Below are positions 20,858 to 23,888 of a stretch of 23,888 nt of DNA, one piece after another. Every line of letters begins with the position of its first letter. Position 1 is the stretch's first letter. Source of the DNA: a virus. The position numbers were made by a program, and so were the translations under genes. Below the pieces are notes generated by a model that was given only the letters and a program-made list of their open reading frames with translations, was not told the origin of the DNA and did not search any database. Location of the stretch: IMG/VR virus record IMGVR_UViG_3300035187_000453, positions 1-23,888 of that record; one strand, 5' to 3'.

Positions 20858-22816
20858 TTAATAGGCTGGCGAAATCAAACTTTTTTGCGACTGCACATAG
20901 AAGTTACCAGCAGCTAACGTAACGCTGCCGCCCGTGTTGTTGGACAAAATTAACGTGGTTGCGTTGGTTGCATTGACGTAACCGAATACCGTAACACCCT
21001 GCAAATCCTTATCGTATGCCGCAGTAACCATATCACCCAGCGCAGCGCCAGGCGTCGTTATGTTGACCGTCGTACGAGCGCCATTAGCAATCGTTGTTGA
21101 TCCGTACGCTTGCGTGCCGTACGCTACTGGACCTTGATAGCTAGTGGTTGTCGATAGAACGCTTACGTTGCCGGTTTTATTGGTGGCAAACTGATTGCCT
21201 GTAACCATTAGACCTTCCAACAGCGCACTTTGTTCGACGTAACCATACGTCTGCGTACCGCCTGCACCGTTAGAGTCGTAGCACAAATTACCGCTAAACA
21301 GCGAGTAATTAGCGTTGTATGTTGAAGTGCCGTATCTTGCGACAATACCTGGTGAATTAGCGGTTTTTCCGTTGTTAAAGCAGTAGTTGTTGGCGCAAAT
21401 ACTGTTCTTGCCGCCTTGGTCAATGCCACTGCCAGCGTTGTCGATGCAGTAGTTACCCGAGATAATAGACAGCGCGGCCCAGTTTTCGATGCCTTGGCAC
21501 ACGTTTAAGTTAACGTCAGTACCTACTGAATCGCCGCAGTAGTTATTTAGGATCTGCAAGGATTTGCAGTTGGGGTCTTGCTCAGTCGTAATACCGCCAC
21601 CAAACCGCCATCCTGATATGTAGTTGTTTGCGATTGTGCTTGCAGACATCGACACATTCAAGGCGCTATTCAGCATGATGTTGTTCGAGATAGTCGATTG
21701 CGTCACAACACCTGCCGACGTGGATACTAAAATCGCTTGGTTCTGCGTATTAACTGCCGTGTTTCGTTTGATGTAGTTGCCGTCAAACAAGTAGCGCGAA
21801 CCACCGTTTGCTATCAAACCGAACCGATCCATGTTGACAAAACGACAATTCAATACTTTAACGTCAGTGCAAAGCTGGAAGGCAACCAAACCGATGTTGG
21901 TAGCAACTGTATAGCTGCCGCCGTCAAAGGTAAGACCTTCAATGACAACATTTGTTTTAGACGCACCAAACAACAAATCGGTCGTTGGCGTCGTAGCGCA
22001 AGTAATAGTAGCGTTGTAACCAAGCAAGGTGATGTTTGACACCAAGTTGATTTGAGTGCTTACCACGTAAGTACCGCTAGGAAAGTAAAGCGTCTTGCCT
22101 GCTGATTGCGTAATAGCGGTCTGAATGGCCGTTGTGTCATTAGCCACCCCGTCACCCACAGCGCCAAAATCTTTGACGCTAACAGTCTGCGCCAACTTGT
22201 TTGAGACGTTGGTGGCTGAACTGCTTGTAAACGGTGGCGTGTACGATATTTGAGTCGCAGTGCCATACGATGACCCGTTGATCTCAGAGTTCGTAAACTT
22301 GACTTTTTGCCCTGCCGTCAAACCCGTGTTAAACGTTACTGTCGTGCTATTAGTCTCTGTATACGCGTACTGCGCCCCTGGCCCGTATTGATTAATACCA
22401 TCAACAAACACTGATAAGCTGTTTGTACCGGGGGCGTACTGCATCGTGGTCAGCGTGAACACTGTCTGACCAGACGTCGCAGTTTGGATCTCTTGGCTGT
22501 TGGTGTAATTCAAATAATTTGAATTGATGCCAGTCAAATTATCGTACGTTCCAATCAGCGCACCAGCACTGTCACGCAACACAAACTTGTAGCTAAGACC
22601 ATCCGATAGCCAGATCTCGCCCGATGAGACGCGCCCTGCTGCGTCCAGCACGATTGGGTTTGTGTGCGCCGTTGAACCGGCTGACGATGTAAAGGTAGCT
22701 TGAGGTGTTGTGGTGCCCGCGGCGTATGAGTAAAGTAACCCGCCCGTCAAAGGGTTGCCGCTGCTATCAAAAAACTGTGCTGCCGCGCCACCAAGCGCTG
22801 AAATAAAGACGGTCAT
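20858..22816 (-). CDS. Tailspike with head-binding domain and pectate-lyase-type beta-helix, 652 aa
   Basis: Residues about 15-97 resemble the P22-type head-binding domain (NPLTGGLLYSYAAGTTTPQA, then NPIVLDAAGRV and IWLSDGLSYKFVLRDSAG). Residues about 107-180 form a second strand-rich module (GTNSLSVFVDGINQYGPGAQ, GLTAGQKVKF). VKDFGAVGDGVANDTTAIQT (214-233) opens a right-handed beta-helix of the Pectate_lyase_3 type, with Asn-ladder coils such as VLNCRFVNMDRFGLIANGG and NNYCGDS running to about 560; a C-terminal beta domain follows. It should bind and cut a surface polysaccharide of the host. AAGGAG lies 7 bases before the ATG. It sits upstream of scaffold, unlike P22. Confidence 0.9.
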   Translation of the reverse strand: MTVFISALGGAAAQFFDSSGNPLTGGLLYSYAAGTTTPQATFTSSAGSTAHTNPIVLDAAGRVSSGEIWLSDGLSYKFVLRDSAGALIGTYDNLTGINSNYLNYTNSQEIQTATSGQTVFTLTTMQYAPGTNSLSVFVDGINQYGPGAQYAYTETNSTTVTFNTGLTAGQKVKFTNSEINGSSYGTATQISYTPPFTSSSATNVSNKLAQTVSVKDFGAVGDGVANDTTAIQTAITQSAGKTLYFPSGTYVVSTQINLVSNITLLGYNATITCATTPTTDLLFGASKTNVVIEGLTFDGGSYTVATNIGLVAFQLCTDVKVLNCRFVNMDRFGLIANGGSRYLFDGNYIKRNTAVNTQNQAILVSTSAGVVTQSTISNNIMLNSALNVSMSASTIANNYISGWRFGGGITTEQDPNCKSLQILNNYCGDSVGTDVNLNVCQGIENWAALSIISGNYCIDNAGSGIDQGGKNSICANNYCFNNGKTANSPGIVARYGTSTYNANYSLFSGNLCYDSNGAGGTQTYGYVEQSALLEGLMVTGNQFATNKTGNVSVLSTTTSYQGPVAYGTQAYGSTTIANGARTTVNITTPGAALGDMVTAAYDKDLQGVTVFGYVNATNATTLILSNNTGGSVTLAAGNFYVQSQKSLISPAY

Positions 22817-22855
22817 AGCTAACTCCTTATTGCAGCTCTGACGTTAAACTTTTGT

Positions 22856-23026
22856 TTAACGGACATGATCATCGTCATTATGATCCGGTTTTTCTTGGAT
22901 TTGAGGCGTTACTTGAACTTTGAGTTTGTCAATCAAGGCAACCACTTGCACGTAAGGCATGGCGCCTAAAGCATTCAAAATACTATTAAGTTCATTAATA
23001 TTTAAGTCAAGTTTGATATTCTGCAT
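22856..23026 (-). CDS. Small conserved phage protein, 56 aa
   Basis: Begins MQNIKLDLNINELNSILNAL and continues GAMPYVQVVALIDKLKVQVT. The pattern strand, then EL-x-x-ILNALG-x-MPY-x-x-V-x-x-LI-x-KLK, is one I know from short proteins near phage tail genes, possibly helper or trimer-assembly factors; the role is not established. The tail is acidic and His-rich (KPDHNDDDHV). ATG 23026 is used instead of the TTG at 23038. It is 2 bases after the previous stop, so translation is coupled, and it directly precedes the tailspike gene. Confidence 0.7.
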   Translation of the reverse strand: MQNIKLDLNINELNSILNALGAMPYVQVVALIDKLKVQVTPQIQEKPDHNDDDHVR

Positions 23027-23028
23027 AG

Positions 23029-23349
23029 TCAATTCCAAGGCAAATCAACCTTAGTCGCTACAGGTTGTTTTTGCTCGTCAATCTGGTTTTGCACTTCTTG
23101 CTCAATCGACAAAACGCCAGCAGGCTCTAAAGCCTCTTTAGTCCAAGCAATGACTTGCTCATGCGTTAGTTGATCAAAAGGTAAGAAGTTGTTTGGGTCA
23201 GCAGGTTTAAGCATAACAGCATGGTTTGCAGAGGCTGTTAGCGCACCATCAACGCCTCTAACCGTGAAGTTGCTCAAGACCACGGTGTTTGGCCCAGGCG
23301 TTTGCATCACCCGCAGCGATTCAATTTTCCAAGTCAATACTGTTGCCAT
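23029..23349 (-). CDS. Conserved tail-region protein, 106 aa (possibly DUF7936-like)
   Basis: Begins MATVLTWKIESLRVMQTPGP; an immunoglobulin-like strand pattern (NTVVLSNFTVRGVDG, LTASANHAVMLKPAD) leads to FLPFDQLTHEQVIAWTKEAL and a helical end with QNQIDEQKQPVATKVDLPWN. This combination (strands, LT-x-EQVIxW, an N-x-IxxQK helix and a final PW) recurs in small phage proteins near tail fibre genes, which I recall under DUF7936. A virion or fibre-assembly role is likely but unproven. AGGA lies 7 bases before ATG 23349. Confidence 0.75.
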   Translation of the reverse strand: MATVLTWKIESLRVMQTPGPNTVVLSNFTVRGVDGALTASANHAVMLKPADPNNFLPFDQLTHEQVIAWTKEALEPAGVLSIEQEVQNQIDEQKQPVATKVDLPWN

Positions 23350-23360
23350 TATGAAGTCCT

Positions 23361-23888
23361 TTACGCTACAACAGCAAGTTTGCGAACAGTGCCGCCAGAA
23401 TCTTTAATCTCTATGTAGCCTGCAATTGATAAAATAGTGCCTGTATACGTTCCAAAACTAACATTACCCGTGCCTTTGGGTGTGAAAAGTATGTCAATGT
23501 TTGAGTCGGAACCTCCAGCCATCAATTCAGCACCACTCCCTGTTACACCGCCTCTGGCCTGCAAATAGTTAACTGCTGAAGCAAGATTTCCTACCCTAAA
23601 CTGTTCACCGCCACCAGTGCTAAAAACATGAAAACCGCTATTTTTAGCAAGATATTGAATAACAACGTTAGCATCTGATCCTTGAGCATTAATTTTGACT
23701 CGCGCACTAGATGAATTACCACCAGTGACTTCAAGATAATTGTAAGAATTTGCGGTATGCGCTACGCGAAATTGTCTATCCGTAGAGTTGGTAGCAAAGT
23801 CAAAAACACCCGTACCTTGCGTACCAAAATACATGGATACGTTGCTGTCGGACCCTGCGACATAAAACAACGGACTTGAGCCTGTTGG
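23361..23888 (-). CDS. C-terminal part of a repetitive tail fibre / virion protein (cut by window edge)
   Basis: The frame is open to the right edge (the first visible residues are PTGSSPLFYVAG), so the N-terminus is missing; 175 residues are seen. About two and a half repeats of roughly 55 residues occur, each starting GSD-x-N-(V/I) and containing QFRV-x3-A-x-S-x-NYL and GG-x3-S-x-A: units begin at GSDSNVSMYF, GSDANVVIQY and GSDSNIDILF. The last unit continues TPKGTGNVSFG, a phrase common in phage tail fibre proteins, and the end YIEIKDSGGTVRKLAVVA is also typical. It is a likely receptor-binding or fibre-shaft protein, expressed first among the visible late genes. The repeats suggest length variation between relatives. 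Confidence 0.8.
   Translation of the reverse strand, partial: PTGSSPLFYVAGSDSNVSMYFGTQGTGVFDFATNSTDRQFRVAHTANSYNYLEVTGGNSSSARVKINAQGSDANVVIQYLAKNSGFHVFSTGGGEQFRVGNLASAVNYLQARGGVTGSGAELMAGGSDSNIDILFTPKGTGNVSFGTYTGTILSIAGYIEIKDSGGTVRKLAVVA

Noticed and set aside
14435-23888. Diversity-generating retroelement acting on tail genes
   Set aside because: Considered because short-tailed phages can carry them. No reverse transcriptase and no template/variable repeat pair was seen in the window.
1-23888. tRNA genes, CRISPR arrays, integrase or attachment sites
   Set aside because: None was recognised; gene spacing leaves almost no room for tRNA genes outside coding sequence.

Overview
The window is a stretch of a tailed double-stranded DNA phage genome. 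Every recognisable gene is a phage gene and the genes are tightly packed: no gap exceeds about 100 bases, and many stops and starts overlap as ATGA or TAATG. The virion genes read like those of a short-tailed phage (podovirus) of the P22 assembly type. The host is probably a Gram-negative bacterium, and small-gene families such as the EPVAWM/KEWVGLTD type suggest Proteobacteria, perhaps freshwater Betaproteobacteria. That host call is inference. No integrase, tRNA, rRNA, CRISPR array or insertion sequence was seen, and portal and terminase are not in the window.

Region 1 (1-5217, minus strand) is a DNA replication module. In transcription order it holds a 52-aa protein, a Cas4/RecB-like DUF2800-type nuclease, a conserved protein of unknown function that may bind ssDNA, an intrinsic terminator, a 55-aa protein, a NUMOD4-HNH endonuclease, a family A DNA polymerase, a second NUMOD4-HNH endonuclease and the 5' end of a gene that leaves the window. 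Region 2 (5218-5302) is a divergent control region with a palindrome lying over both -35 boxes. Region 3 (5303-8588, plus strand) begins with a VRR-NUC nuclease and an SNF2-type helicase and continues with seven small coupled genes, including two related KEWVGLTD proteins, a DUF551-like protein, a winged-helix protein and a coiled-coil protein.

Region 4 (8585-23888, minus strand) is the late module. In transcription order: a repetitive fibre protein (cut by the window edge), two small conserved proteins, a tailspike with a beta-helix, scaffold, P22-like coat, three small head/decoration genes, gp4-like and gp10-like tail-closing proteins, a tail needle or fibre, a small virion protein, a cupin, three ejection-type proteins, and the lysis genes (membrane protein, M15 endolysin, holin). 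From scaffold to ejection proteins the order follows P22 genes 8-5-4-10-26-14-7-20-16. The tailspike lies upstream of scaffold rather than at the end as in P22.

I found no convincing wholly new system. The best leads are the two homing-type endonucleases set exactly against both ends of the polymerase gene, one carrying a copy of the polymerase's first residues; a series of nearly identical UUCG-loop hairpins after the coat and decoration genes; a tandem repeat inserted in the gp10-like protein; the shared divergent operator with a possibly leaderless nuclease mRNA; and a cupin placed inside the virion cassette.
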